A DNA stretch of 40,734 nucleotides, from assembly GCA_034432595.1 (NCBI GenBank), contig DAOUBT010000088.1, forward strand, positions 1 through 40,734. Direction: 5' to 3'. The stretch's first letter is position 1, and every line of letters begins with the position of its first letter. Shown here in pieces: positions 25,042-33,621 of this stretch. The notes under the pieces are model-generated. The model was not told the DNA's origin. It did no database searches and was given only the letters and a program-made list of their open reading frames with translations. The position numbers and the translations under genes were made by a program. This DNA comes from DAOTZR01 sp034432595. GTDB lineage: Bacteria; Chloroflexota; Anaerolineae; B4-G1; SLSP01.

Positions 25042-25983
25042 CTACGGTGCGCGTTCCTTCAGCGATGCGCGCACCAGAGCGATGAACACGTCCTCCAGCG
25101 AAGGCAGGACGGGTTCGATGCTTTGCACCTCCACCCCGGCCCGCGTGAGCGCGTCGCGCAGGGTGGGGATGAGGGCCGTGGCCTGCGGTGCAATGGCGTG
25201 GAGCCGCGCACCGTAAAGCGCCACCTCTTCGCACAGCCCCAGCTCTTGCAGGAGCTTCAGAGCTGTTGCCGGGTCACTGCACTCGATTTCGAGCACCTCG
25301 CCGCGCATGGCGTTGCGCTTGATGGTGTCCGGCGTGCCCTGCGCGACGATGCGCCCATCCATGATGAGCGCCAGCTCGCGGCATCGTTCCGCCTCGTCCA
25401 TGTAGTGCGTGGTCACGAAAATGGTCGTGCCGTTTTCGGCCAGCGCGTAGAGCAGGTCCCAGAAGCTGCGGCGTGAGACGGGGTCCACGCCCGCGGTCGG
25501 CTCGTCGAGGAAGAGCAGCTCTGGTTCGTGCAGGATGGCGCACCCCAGCGCCAAACGTTGCTTCCAGCCACCGGGTAGCTCGGCGGTGAGCATGTGCTGC
25601 TGCTCGGTGAGACCGGCCAGCTCTAAGGCGCGCGCTTTGCGCTCGCGCAAGACCGCGCCGCGCAAGCCGTACACCGCACCGTAAAAATCCAGATTCTCGC
25701 TTACCGTCAGGTCGCGGTAGAGACTGAATTTTTGCGACATGTAGCCCGTGCGTTCCCGCATCGCCTGCACCTGCCGTGGAATGTCGTACTCCAGCACGCG
25801 GATGCGTCCCGCGCTGGGCGTGAGCAGGCCCAGCAACATGCGGATGGTTGTCGTTTTGCCCGCGCCGTTGGGACCGAGGAAGCCAAAGATCGTCCCGCGC
25901 GCCACCTCGAAGCTGATGTTGTTCACGGCGGTGAAGGTGCCGAAGCGCTTGACGAGGTTCTCAACGTGGATGGCGCTGTTCAC
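25042..25983 (-). CDS. ABC-2 type exporter ATP-binding protein (second)
   Basis: This 313-residue ATPase of the YbhF/DrrA (CcmA) class has Walker A GPNGAGKTT, the altered signature LPGGWKQR, Walker B LLFLDEPTAGVDP and switch His in VTTHYMDEAERC. The C-terminal ~80 residues form the extra domain common in drug exporter ATPases. Its start overlaps the stop of the first ATPase gene (ATGA). With the first ATPase and the permease it should form a drug or lipid exporter with the downstream HlyD protein. Confidence 0.92.
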   Translation of the reverse strand: MNSAIHVENLVKRFGTFTAVNNISFEVARGTIFGFLGPNGAGKTTTIRMLLGLLTPSAGRIRVLEYDIPRQVQAMRERTGYMSQKFSLYRDLTVSENLDFYGAVYGLRGAVLRERKARALELAGLTEQQHMLTAELPGGWKQRLALGCAILHEPELLFLDEPTAGVDPVSRRSFWDLLYALAENGTTIFVTTHYMDEAERCRELALIMDGRIVAQGTPDTIKRNAMRGEVLEIECSDPATALKLLQELGLCEEVALYGARLHAIAPQATALIPTLRDALTRAGVEVQSIEPVLPSLEDVFIALVRASLKERAP

Positions 25984-26915
25984 GGCTGACCCTCCTCACG
26001 GCGCACCAGGTACATGAAAGCTTCTTCCATGCGCGGCCGCGCGGTCCGTCCCCAGCGCAGCGCAATGCCAGAGCTTTGCAACAACGCGGCTAACTCCGGC
26101 GCGCGACGGCCCGCATCATCCACAAAAACATGCAGTAAATCCCCGAAAACCTGCACATCTTGCACGCCGGGAGCACGTTGCAACAGGGCTTGCGCGGGCA
26201 GGAGCGGTTCGGGACGCAGTTCGAGCATCTCGCCGGGGATGGTGGCGCGCAGGGCCGCGGGCGTGTCGCAGGCGATGAGGCGCCCGCCCGCCATCAGGCC
26301 CACGCGCGTGCAGCGCTCCGCCTCGTCCATGTAGGGCGTGCAGACGACCAGCGTCATCCCCTGCACATTCAGCTCGCCCAACAGGTCCCAGAACTCGCGC
26401 CGCGAGACCGGGTCCACGCCCGTGGTCGGCTCGTCGAGGAATAGCAGGTCGGGTTGGTGGATGAGGGCGCACGCTAAAGCCAGCTTCTTCTGCATCCCGC
26501 CGGAAAGCTGACCGGCGCGGCGCTGTTGGAAGCGCTCCAATCGGGAAAAGCCCAGCAGCCGCGGCAGGCGTGCCTCACGCTCCGCGGGCGGGACGCCGTA
26601 CAGGTCGGCGAAGAAGCGCACATTTTCGGCCACCGTCAGGTCGGCGTAGAGGCTGAACTGTTGCGGCATGTAGCCGACGCGCGGTTTAAGCGCCTCGGCC
26701 TCGTGGACCACGTCGTAGCCCAGGACGCGCGCCGTGCCGGAGGTGGGGCGCAGCAGGCCCGTGAGCAGGCGCAGCAGCGTGGTTTTGCCCGCGCCGTCCG
26801 GTCCGATGAGGCCGAACATTTCCCCCCGCGCCACACGCAGGGTCACTTCACGCACGGCCATCACGTGGCGAAAGTGGCGGCTTAAGCTTTGGGTGATGAG
26901 GGCCGCTTCGGGCAT
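25980..26915 (-). CDS. ABC-2 type exporter ATP-binding protein (first)
   Basis: This 311-residue ATPase has Walker A GPDGAGKTT, signature LSGGMQKK, Walker B LLFLDEPTTGVDP and a switch position that is not His (VVCTPYMDEAERC has Pro where the partner has His). It resembles the first ATPase half of YbhF. In E. coli YbhF both halves are fused; here they are separate overlapping genes. I chose the ATG at 26915; a longer in-frame reading enters the permease gene. It starts 8 bases after the permease stop. Confidence 0.92.
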   Translation of the reverse strand: MPEAALITQSLSRHFRHVMAVREVTLRVARGEMFGLIGPDGAGKTTLLRLLTGLLRPTSGTARVLGYDVVHEAEALKPRVGYMPQQFSLYADLTVAENVRFFADLYGVPPAEREARLPRLLGFSRLERFQQRRAGQLSGGMQKKLALACALIHQPDLLFLDEPTTGVDPVSRREFWDLLGELNVQGMTLVVCTPYMDEAERCTRVGLMAGGRLIACDTPAALRATIPGEMLELRPEPLLPAQALLQRAPGVQDVQVFGDLLHVFVDDAGRRAPELAALLQSSGIALRWGRTARPRMEEAFMYLVRREEGQP

Positions 26916-26923
26916 GGGCCACC

Positions 26924-28039
26924 TCACAGGGTGCGGCGCATCCGCTGCGCGGCGAGGAGGAGGACCGCGGCGCCGAATACGGCCATGATGCGGATTTCGC
27001 CTTGCAGCAGCTCCCATCCCACGCCTTTGAGCACGATGGCGCGGAAGACGGTGAGGATGTAGCGCAGCGGGATGAGGTGGCTGATGGCTTGCAGGCCGGC
27101 AGGCATGGCCTCGATGGGGAAGATGAAACCGCCGAGGAAGATGGCGGGCAGGGTGATGAACCAGACCAGCATCATGGCCTCCTGTTGGGTGCTCGCCAGC
27201 GTAGAAATCAGAAGGCCCAGGCCCAGCGGCGTGAGCAGAAAGAAAACGGCCAGGACGACAAGCAGGACGACGCTGCCGTGGATTTCGAGGCCGAACCAGT
27301 AGACGCCCAGGGCCAGGACTTCCAGAATGTCGAAGAGCGCCACCACGGTGTAGGGCAGGATTTTGCCCACAATCAGCTCTAAAGGACGGATGGGGGTAAC
27401 GAGGAGTTGTTCAATCATACCGCGTTCGCGCTCGCGCACGATGGCTAAGGCGGTGAGCATCATGGTGAGCACAAAGAGAATCATCGCCATCGAGGCGGGA
27501 ACCATGAAGGCGACGCTGCGCAGGGCAGGATTGTACCAGATGCGCGGGCGCAGTTCGACGGGCATGGCGCGCTGCAGGGCAAAGCCGCTGCGTTGCGTGG
27601 CCAGGCGCAGATTATACACCTGTGCGATTTGCTGCGCTGCGGCGAGGATGGTGTTGGCGATGTTGGGATCGGAACCGTCCACCATGAGGGCGATCGCCGC
27701 GCGCTGCCCGCTCATCACGTCAGCGCCGAATCCGGCGGGGATGAAGAGCGCGGCGTGGATACGTCCGCGATCCATCAGGGTGGTGAGTTCGGCTTCATCG
27801 GCGACGCTGTAGCGCAGCACGAAGGTCTCCGAGGCGCGGTAAAGGTCAATGAGGGCGCGGCTCTGCGGGGTGTGGTCCGCATCCAGCACGGCGGTGGTGA
27901 TATGCTCCAGGGTCGTTGTGGCGGCGTATCCCAGCAGGAAGAGCTGCACCAGGGGCATGAGGAACATAATGACCAGCGTGCGCCGGTCACGCAAGATGTG
28001 CAGCACTTCTTTACGAGCAATGGCTAACAGGCGTTGCAT
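26924..28039 (-). CDS. ABC-2 type exporter permease (YbhR/YbhS-like)
   Basis: This 371-residue membrane protein has the ABC-2 permease layout: a first helix near residues 22-42 (LVIMFLMPLVQLFLLGYA), a large extracytoplasmic loop (about 43-170), then five more helices. The inter-helix REREGM-type coupling segment is written RERERGMIEQLLVTPI here, the usual ABC-2 signature. Only one permease gene is present, so the channel should be a homodimer, unlike YbhR/YbhS. The ribosome site is weak. It is the first gene of the exporter operon; the upstream gap (28040-28276) contains the terminator of the sigma-factor operon. Confidence 0.9.
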   Translation of the reverse strand: MQRLLAIARKEVLHILRDRRTLVIMFLMPLVQLFLLGYAATTTLEHITTAVLDADHTPQSRALIDLYRASETFVLRYSVADEAELTTLMDRGRIHAALFIPAGFGADVMSGQRAAIALMVDGSDPNIANTILAAAQQIAQVYNLRLATQRSGFALQRAMPVELRPRIWYNPALRSVAFMVPASMAMILFVLTMMLTALAIVRERERGMIEQLLVTPIRPLELIVGKILPYTVVALFDILEVLALGVYWFGLEIHGSVVLLVVLAVFFLLTPLGLGLLISTLASTQQEAMMLVWFITLPAIFLGGFIFPIEAMPAGLQAISHLIPLRYILTVFRAIVLKGVGWELLQGEIRIMAVFGAAVLLLAAQRMRRTL

Positions 28040-28202
28040 AGGTTTTGACAGGGCAATCCATCAAAGGATGTGAAAGCATCGCGCCGGTATCTCACAAGAG
28101 TTCTTTTATTGTAACGCTATTTGAGAAAAACGGGCAGCGGAAGTTACCCCAGCCTCTGTGTTTTTGTCCCCTGTTAGCGCAGCGCTTTTCCACGCGCTCA
28201 GA

Positions 28203-28232
28203 AAAGCCCTCTCCCAGGTGGGAGAGGGCTTT
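28203..28232 (-). terminator. Terminator of the sigma factor operon
   Basis: AAAGCCCTCTCCCA at 28203-28216 is complementary to TGGGAGAGGGCTTT at 28219-28232 (effective stem 13 bp, loop AGGT). On the minus strand it is followed by TTTTC, 45 bases after the stop of the membrane protein gene. Confidence 0.75.
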
Positions 28233-28276
28233 GGAGACGCCACTCAGATCAGGCTTGCCCTGCGTGTGGCTGCGGA

Positions 28277-29323
28277 TTAATTTTCTTGCGCCGGGGGTTC
28301 GGCTTCTCCCGTCGGCTCAATCGGTTCCACGGGGGTCTCTTTTTCTGTCGGTGCTGCTTCCAAAAGCTGATTCAGCTCACGGTAGGTAAGCGTCCAGGTG
28401 CTGGAGGAGAAGACCTGAATCAGGCCCCCGATGAAAGCTGCGGGAATGGCGATGGCAAGGATGAACACCGGCACACCGACGACCAGCGCGGCGATGAGGC
28501 CCGCTCCCTCGCCACCCGCAGCGTAGGCGATACCGCCCACCAGCAGCGCCGGTATGGCAGCGACCACCGCCCCAACGATGAAAATCACGATGAAGAGCGG
28601 GATGGTCACGAACATCAAAGCCCAGTTCACGGCTACCAGAATCAACGCCATGATGTAGGCATCAGCAGGGCGACGGCGCAGGGTGGACCAGGCACGGCGC
28701 AAAGCCTCGAAGACGCCGCGCTCGCGCAGCGCGATTTCCCGCTTGGCCAGTTCCAACCACGGGGTGAGGACGAAACCCACCAGGACGGCCAGCAAAATCA
28801 CCAGGAAGAGGAGGCCCACGGCGATAACCGTTCCCAAAATGCCCAGGGATTCGTTTTGGGTGACCCACAGCAGCAGGGGCGCCGCCGCTACCAGCATCCC
28901 CACGAGGAACGCCAGTACGAGAGGCAATCCGACGATCAACTGCATCAGGAACAGGCGGAAAGCGCGCCGATCCCAACCCAGACGCCACCCCTCGCGGAAG
29001 GTGCGCTTTTGCCCCGTGCTTTCATACTCATCCACCAGACGAATCAGCGCCGTTTGGGCGACGTAGTGCGCGATGGCGCCCAGGATGGTGAGGACGACGA
29101 GCAGCAGGCAGCAGGCAATCACGGCGCCGATGATAACGGTAGGATCAATTTTGGGCAACCTGTCGGGCCAGGCGAAGTTGCCCCGCGACTGTCCCCCGCT
29201 GCCGCCGCCGGCGTTGCCGCCTCCGCCGCCAGAGGTCAACGCTATGATAAAGCCGAAAATCCACAGCACCCGGTAATCCCAGGTGATGCGCAACGCGCGC
29301 TTCAGAATGCCGAAATGGTCCAT
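28277..29323 (-). CDS. Multi-pass membrane protein of unknown function
   Basis: This 348-residue protein has about six hydrophobic segments, a Gly/Ser-rich loop after the first (SGGGGGNAGGGSGG near residue 31), and a Glu/Pro-rich C-terminal tail (EKETPVEPIEPTGEAEPP). The repeating pattern of long Ile/Val/Ala helices around a conserved-looking TPWLELAKREIALRERGVFE resembles DUF-type membrane proteins common in Gram-positive and Chloroflexota genomes. The strong site AAGGAGG precedes the ATG. It follows the anti-sigma gene by 10 bases, so it is probably under the same control and may be a target or part of the envelope-stress circuit. Confidence 0.75.
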   Translation of the reverse strand: MDHFGILKRALRITWDYRVLWIFGFIIALTSGGGGGNAGGGSGGQSRGNFAWPDRLPKIDPTVIIGAVIACCLLLVVLTILGAIAHYVAQTALIRLVDEYESTGQKRTFREGWRLGWDRRAFRLFLMQLIVGLPLVLAFLVGMLVAAAPLLLWVTQNESLGILGTVIAVGLLFLVILLAVLVGFVLTPWLELAKREIALRERGVFEALRRAWSTLRRRPADAYIMALILVAVNWALMFVTIPLFIVIFIVGAVVAAIPALLVGGIAYAAGGEGAGLIAALVVGVPVFILAIAIPAAFIGGLIQVFSSSTWTLTYRELNQLLEAAPTEKETPVEPIEPTGEAEPPAQEN

Positions 29324-29333
29324 CGTTTCCTCC

Positions 29334-29903
29334 TTACGGATTTGATAACTGTGAGCGATGATGCGTCCAGGCCCAGTCCAACGCCAACAGGCCGGCGCTG
29401 ATGACGGCCCAGCTCAGACTGAAGAACAGAAAAGCCCACTCATCCCAGCCCAACCATCCGCCCAGGCTGAGGATGCGCGTCATCATTTGCATGATGGGCA
29501 GCTCCAGCAGGGGGCGTAACAGTTGGACCACCCAGAGACGCTGCATGTCTGGCAGCAGGTACGCGATAGGGCCAAAGCTGAGCAGGCCATCCAACACGTA
29601 AAAGAGCGTGGAAAAGAAACTCCATCCCAAAAAGACGAAAGCCAGAGGCGCGAGCACCGGTCCGCTGCGGCGTTGCGGGCGTGTCGTGGGCAGGCGTTGC
29701 TGAAGGCGCGCCGCGAAAACCTGTGGCGTCAGGCGCGGGGCAGGCGCAGGGACCTCGCGCAACATCCGCCGCAGGGCCTGCCATTCCTGAAGCTGCTTTT
29801 GACACACGGCGCAGCTTGCCAGGTGGGCGACGACAGCCTCACGCTGCCGGGCGTTGAGGGCATCATCCAGATAAGCGTTCAGGTCAGGATGGGTGCCGTT
29901 CAT
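29334..29903 (-). CDS. Anti-sigma factor with zinc-binding motif
   Basis: This 189-residue protein begins with the zf-HC2/ZAS motif H27-x3-C31-x2-C34 (AHLASCAVC), which binds ECF sigma factors. It continues with a Pro/Arg linker and two or three hydrophobic segments in the C-terminal half (about residues 85-185), so it is membrane-anchored. Its ATG lies within the last codons of the sigma gene (20-base overlap), with GGAGGAG upstream, the standard arrangement for a sigma/anti-sigma pair. Confidence 0.9.
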   Translation of the reverse strand: MNGTHPDLNAYLDDALNARQREAVVAHLASCAVCQKQLQEWQALRRMLREVPAPAPRLTPQVFAARLQQRLPTTRPQRRSGPVLAPLAFVFLGWSFFSTLFYVLDGLLSFGPIAYLLPDMQRLWVVQLLRPLLELPIMQMMTRILSLGGWLGWDEWAFLFFSLSWAVISAGLLALDWAWTHHRSQLSNP

Positions 29904-30456
29904 CGGTCTCCTCCAACCAGGGACGTAAATGGTCGCGCAACAAGGTGCGGGCGTAGTTCAAGCGTGACATGACCGTGCCGACGGGCACATCCAGCACGGC
30001 GGCGATTTCTTTGTAGCTCAAGCCTTCGTATTCGCGCAAAATCAACGCGGCCCGGCAGGCCTCCGGGAGGGCGAGCACGGCTTGTTGGACGGCCAGGGCG
30101 CGCATCCGCGCCTCGCCCGCGCGCTCCGGATCGTTTTCCGTCTCATCCGCGATGGGCAGCTCGTCCACGTCCACCACGGGATGGGTGCGTCGCAGCGCAT
30201 CTATGGTGAGATTGAGGGCAATGCGATACAGCCAGGCTTTGAAACCACCTGCGCGCGCCTGATACGTAGCGAGTTTGAGCCAGGCTTTCAGGCACGCCTC
30301 CTGAACCATGTCCTCGGCCAGGGCCGCGTCTCCACAGAAACGGTAAAGCCATGCCGTCAGCGGCGCGTAATAGGGCATGATCAGGTAGCCGAAAGCTTCC
30401 CGATCCCCTTGTTGCGCGCGTGCAATCCAGACTTGCTCTTGCTCGACGGTGTTCAT
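29884..30456 (-). CDS. ECF (sigma-70 family) RNA polymerase sigma factor
   Basis: This 190-residue protein has region 2 (DREAFGYLIMPYYAPLTAWLYRF ... AEDMVQEACLKAWLKL) and region 4 (LPEACRAALILREYEGLSYKEIAAVLDVPVGTVMSRL), both given in part, which bind -10 and -35 promoter elements. It lacks region 3, as ECF factors do. The stop lies inside the anti-sigma gene. The signal is unknown; autoregulation from an upstream promoter is usual in this family but none is identified here. The ribosome site before ATG 30456 is weak. Confidence 0.93.
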   Translation of the reverse strand: MNTVEQEQVWIARAQQGDREAFGYLIMPYYAPLTAWLYRFCGDAALAEDMVQEACLKAWLKLATYQARAGGFKAWLYRIALNLTIDALRRTHPVVDVDELPIADETENDPERAGEARMRALAVQQAVLALPEACRAALILREYEGLSYKEIAAVLDVPVGTVMSRLNYARTLLRDHLRPWLEETDERHPS

Positions 30457-30566
30457 ACGGCTTGATCGTCCTCAATCTACTTATAGAACGCAGAAACAGG
30501 GGATTTTATTCGGTGATTTCGTCATAGACGCGGGCCATGCGGCCTCAGCAGCTTAACGTGACCGAT

Positions 30567-30592
30567 AAGGGCGCGTCCAAAGACGCGCCCTT
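30567..30592. terminator. Hairpin between glycosyltransferase and sigma genes
   Basis: An 11-bp stem (AAGGGCGCGTC at 30567-30577 and its complement at 30582-30592) with a 4-base loop lies 17 bases after the glycosyltransferase stop. A T-rich tract follows only on the + strand, where no gene ends. It therefore probably works as a weak terminator on the minus strand. Confidence 0.45.
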
Positions 30593-30609
30593 TCGTTCTT
30601 TGCCCTTTT

Positions 30610-31530
30610 CTACTCCAGGCGTTTGAGTTCGCGCACCAGGTAAAGCGGACGGCGGCGCACTTCGTCGTAAATCCGCCCGATGTATTCCCCCAGGATGCCG
30701 GCTATCCACAACTGCACCCCGCCGATAAAGAGCACCAGCGCGGCCAGGGTGCTCTGGCCTTCCGGCGTGCCGCGCAGCAGCCAGATGAGCAGCACGAGCA
30801 GACTCAGCCCCACGGCCAGGGTGCCTGTCCACGTCGCCAGCTTGAGCGGGATGGTGGAGAAACCGGTAATGGCGTTCAGGGCCAGGCGCAGCATCTTGCG
30901 GAAGGGATATTTGGTCTCGCCCGCCTTGCGCGCGTGACGGCGATACGGCACGCCGATTTGACGGAAGCCCACCCATGCTACCATGCCGCGCACAAAGCGC
31001 GCCGACTCGCGCATCGTCTTGAGGGCTTCCAGGACCTTGCGGTCTATCAGGCGGAAGTCACCCGCCTCCATGGGGATGGTGACATCGGTAAGGGCCTGTA
31101 TCAGGCGGTAGAAGAGGCGCGCGGTGAACAGTTTGAACCAGGTCTCGCCCTCGCGCTCGGTGCGCACACCGTAAGCAACCTCGTAGCCCTCACGCCAGCG
31201 CGCAATCATGTCGGCGATGACTTCGGGGGGATCTTGCAGGTCGGAGTCAATGATGACGATGGCATCGCCGCGGGCGTAATCCATGCCGGCGGTGATGGCC
31301 ATCTGATGGCCGAAGTTGCGCGCAAAATGCAGCACGACCACGTGTTGCGGGTCGGCGGCGTACAGCTCGTCCATGATTTGAGGCGAACGGTCACGGCTGC
31401 CGTCGTCCACCAGAATCAGTTCCCATGGTTCACCCTGCGCTTCCATCACGGCTTTCACGCGCGCGTAGAACTCCGGCAACAGGGCCTCTTCGTTGAAAAC
31501 CGGTGCGACTACAGAAAATCTCGGCTGCAT
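30610..31530 (-). CDS. GT2 glycosyltransferase with two C-terminal membrane helices
   Basis: This 306-residue protein is like the DPMS/GtrB/ArnC class, which moves a sugar onto a polyprenyl phosphate at the membrane. It has VVAPVFNEE (7-15), DDGSRD (42-47), IDSDLQDPPE (94-103, the DxD site is D95-x-D97), the DFRLIDRKV segment, and two hydrophobic helices near residues 235-280. I chose the ATG at 31530 because GAGGAG lies just upstream; a longer in-frame reading passes through repeat family 2. The donor sugar is unknown. No obvious partner is adjacent except plsY (lipid synthesis). Confidence 0.9.
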   Translation of the reverse strand: MQPRFSVVAPVFNEEALLPEFYARVKAVMEAQGEPWELILVDDGSRDRSPQIMDELYAADPQHVVVLHFARNFGHQMAITAGMDYARGDAIVIIDSDLQDPPEVIADMIARWREGYEVAYGVRTEREGETWFKLFTARLFYRLIQALTDVTIPMEAGDFRLIDRKVLEALKTMRESARFVRGMVAWVGFRQIGVPYRRHARKAGETKYPFRKMLRLALNAITGFSTIPLKLATWTGTLAVGLSLLVLLIWLLRGTPEGQSTLAALVLFIGGVQLWIAGILGEYIGRIYDEVRRRPLYLVRELKRLE

Positions 31531-31587
31531 AAGCTCCTCGTGACAGATTTTGTTTTTACGTCGCGTATCATAGCACGGGTTGGAGGA

Positions 31588-31690
31588 AAGGAAAGTGGGA
31601 GCTGGAAAGCGGAGAGTACGGTCAGAGTAGGCGACGGCAAGGCCCTCGCCTATCCGGCCTTTTGGCTGGAAGCTGAAAACGGTGTGCGGA
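31588..31690 (+). repeat. Repeat family 2, copy a
   Basis: This segment contains GGGAGCTGGAAAGCGGAGAG, TACGGTC, the palindromic core at 31628-31653 (TAGGCGACGGCAAGGCCCTC), then GGCCTTTTGGCTGGAAGCTG. The same order occurs inverted at 35181-35305. The surroundings (31531-31753) hold no gene. Confidence 0.7.
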
Positions 31691-31753
31691 AACGCGGAGT
31701 TTCTTTCCCCCCAAGAGTAGGGCGCAGCCACCCGGCTGCGCCCTGCTCTGGCG

Positions 31754-32398
31754 TTAGCGATCTTTGAGCGGATGTTTGGAAAGCAGAATGGGCGGGACTT
31801 TCTTCTCGTAGGCCGGGATGAAGCGTTCGCGGCGTTCCTTCAGGCGCTGGAGATTGGGCCGCAGCGCGTAGAGGATGATGACTAAAGTCGGGAGGCCAAA
31901 GGCGAGCACGCGCATCCACTCCCCGCGCAGCGCAAAGATGAGCGGCTGCACCACGGCCACCGTGATGGAGACAATCGAGGCATGCCCCGTCAGCCAGCCG
32001 CCTAAGAACCCCGCCGCGACCAGAATGGGTACCGCGGGCAGCCACATCGCCCCTGCCGCTCCGATATTGGGCGCCGTTCCCGCACCGCCTTTGAAGCCCA
32101 AAAACAGCGAATAATTGTGTCCCAGCACCGAGGCCGTCGCGGCGATACACTCCCCCCACACGTTGGCGCCTAAAGCGCGCACCATCCACACCGCCACCGC
32201 GCCTTTCAGCGCGTCCGTGAAGCCGGTGAGCAGGGCAATGCTCAGACCCGCGGCACGCCAGACGTTGGTACTGCCGGTACGTCCGCTCCCGTAGTGGCGC
32301 ACATCAATACCCTTGAGCAGGCGCGTCCATACCGCGCCGCTGGGAAAGGACCCGCATCCATAGCCGATGAGCGCAAAGAGCACGTAAGTTAAAGCCAT
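31754..32398 (-). CDS. plsY: PlsY-like glycerol-3-phosphate acyltransferase
   Basis: This 214-residue membrane enzyme would transfer an acyl group from acyl-phosphate to glycerol-3-phosphate, the first step of phospholipid synthesis. It has five or more helices, the N-terminal GSFPSG (16-21), GSGRTGSTN (37-45) and GHNYSLFLGFKGGAGTA (93-109). The third motif is normally FKGGKGVAT; here Lys is A106 and Val is Thr, so the phosphate-binding loop is altered. It may have lower activity or a changed substrate. GGGGGGAG precedes the ATG. PlsX is not in the window. Confidence 0.85.
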   Translation of the reverse strand: MALTYVLFALIGYGCGSFPSGAVWTRLLKGIDVRHYGSGRTGSTNVWRAAGLSIALLTGFTDALKGAVAVWMVRALGANVWGECIAATASVLGHNYSLFLGFKGGAGTAPNIGAAGAMWLPAVPILVAAGFLGGWLTGHASIVSITVAVVQPLIFALRGEWMRVLAFGLPTLVIILYALRPNLQRLKERRERFIPAYEKKVPPILLSKHPLKDR

Positions 32399-32454
32399 AG
32401 CTCCCCCCTTCTATGCCGCTTTACGTAGGATATAACCCCGCAACAGCTCCAGCG

Positions 32455-33189
32455 TTATGCGGATTTGCCACATACCGGGCAATGCGGGTTGCGCTCCACA
32501 CTGATGACATCCGCGCTGGCGTTCAGCCCATCCCACAGTAACAGACGGTCGAAGAGCGGCACACCTTGCCCTAAGAGCACCTTCACCGCTTCGACCGCTT
32601 CCCAGGCTCCCAGCACCCCGGCGACCGCACCTAAAATGCCCAATTCCGCGGGGGTGGGATAGGTGCCGGGTTCCGGCGTCTGTGGAAAAATGCAGCGCCG
32701 ACAGGCATGACCCGGCGCGTATACCCCCATCTGCCCGTCAAAACGGGAGACGGCGGCCCACACCAGCGGAATCCCGGCCTGAACGCAAAGCTCGTTCATC
32801 AAATCCTTGGTCTCTAAGTTATCGCTGGCTTCGATGACCAGATCGTATTGGGCAACCAGCGCCGGACCGTTATCGCGCAACACCCGCTCCTCGTAGGGAA
32901 TGATGCGCACTTCTGGATTGAGATCGCGCAGGCGGCGCACGGCTGTCAAGGCTTTGCTGCGGTCCAGGTCTTCCACCGTGTAGAGAATCTGCCGGTTGAG
33001 ATTGGAAAGGCTCACGCGGTCCCCATCGGCAATGCCGATGGTGCCCACACCCGCCGCCGTGAGGTACAACAGCGCGGGCGAACCCAATCCCCCGGCTCCG
33101 ACGACCAGCACACGCGACTGCTTCAGGCGGGCCTGCCCTGCCTCGCCCCAATTCGGCATAATGACCTGACGTGTATATCGAGTCTCCAT
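32455..33189 (-). CDS. MoeB/ThiF-type adenylyltransferase
   Basis: This 244-residue E1-like enzyme would adenylate the C-terminal Gly of a sulfur-carrier protein (MoaD for molybdopterin, or ThiS for thiazole). It has GAGGLGSPALLYL (31-43), D57 with SNLNRQ (62-67), the D123 region, and zinc ligands C163, C166, C237 and C240. MoeB and ThiF cannot be told apart by eye. The molybdenum hydroxylase in this window makes a MoeB role attractive but not proven. I chose the ATG at 33189 with AAGGAGGGGA upstream. Its 432-base upstream gap holds repeat copy D and no other gene. Confidence 0.9.
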   Translation of the reverse strand: METRYTRQVIMPNWGEAGQARLKQSRVLVVGAGGLGSPALLYLTAAGVGTIGIADGDRVSLSNLNRQILYTVEDLDRSKALTAVRRLRDLNPEVRIIPYEERVLRDNGPALVAQYDLVIEASDNLETKDLMNELCVQAGIPLVWAAVSRFDGQMGVYAPGHACRRCIFPQTPEPGTYPTPAELGILGAVAGVLGAWEAVEAVKVLLGQGVPLFDRLLLWDGLNASADVISVERNPHCPVCGKSA

Positions 33190-33406
33190 AAGTCCCCTCC
33201 TTGAGCAGGCTACATTCGGCTCCCATTTTACCAGCACTCAAAACTTTGTGCAATGGTCAGGCAAGTCTGAATATGGGCGTACTCCTCTCTCGTTGGCGCG
33301 CGCAACCTTCACGTTGGGATTCCGTATTCAATACAAGACCTGAAACTTGTAGTACAATGAGGTCCTGGCCGGTGGGCCGATCACAAACCAGTAATGAACA
33401 CGGAAC

Positions 33407-33595
33407 GTAACTGCTCGGCCAGTCTGGGTTACGGTACCATACCACATTCAGGCGGAGCAGGAGTAGGCGAAGGCATGGCCTTCGTCCAACCCAATGGGTG
33501 TTGAAATCATCGGCTACCCTACCCAGGCCTGCGGCTAAAATCGCGCCAACGGTGATCTCGATGACTACCCTGGTGCTGAAGGTGTAGGCAGTTAC
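33407..33595 (+). repeat. Repeat family 1, copy D
   Basis: This 189-base complete copy starts with GTAACTGCTC and ends with GGCAGTTAC, so its inverted ends pair (8 of 9 bases). The ends carry GTAACTGC where copy B has GTAACGGC, and both ends of each copy changed together. The core palindrome lies at 33462-33491. The element stands in the gap before the YvlD-like gene. A TACAAT box at 33353-33358 might be a promoter but has no clear -35. Confidence 0.8.
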
Positions 33596-33621
33596 CCGTA
33601 ACTATTTTCAGGAGGACAACC

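Noticed and set aside
28286..29401. 371-codon + strand frame opposite the membrane protein gene
   Set aside because: It is an antisense shadow, rich in His/Gln/Arg/Asp, without family features; the minus-strand gene fits an operon and has clear membrane helices.
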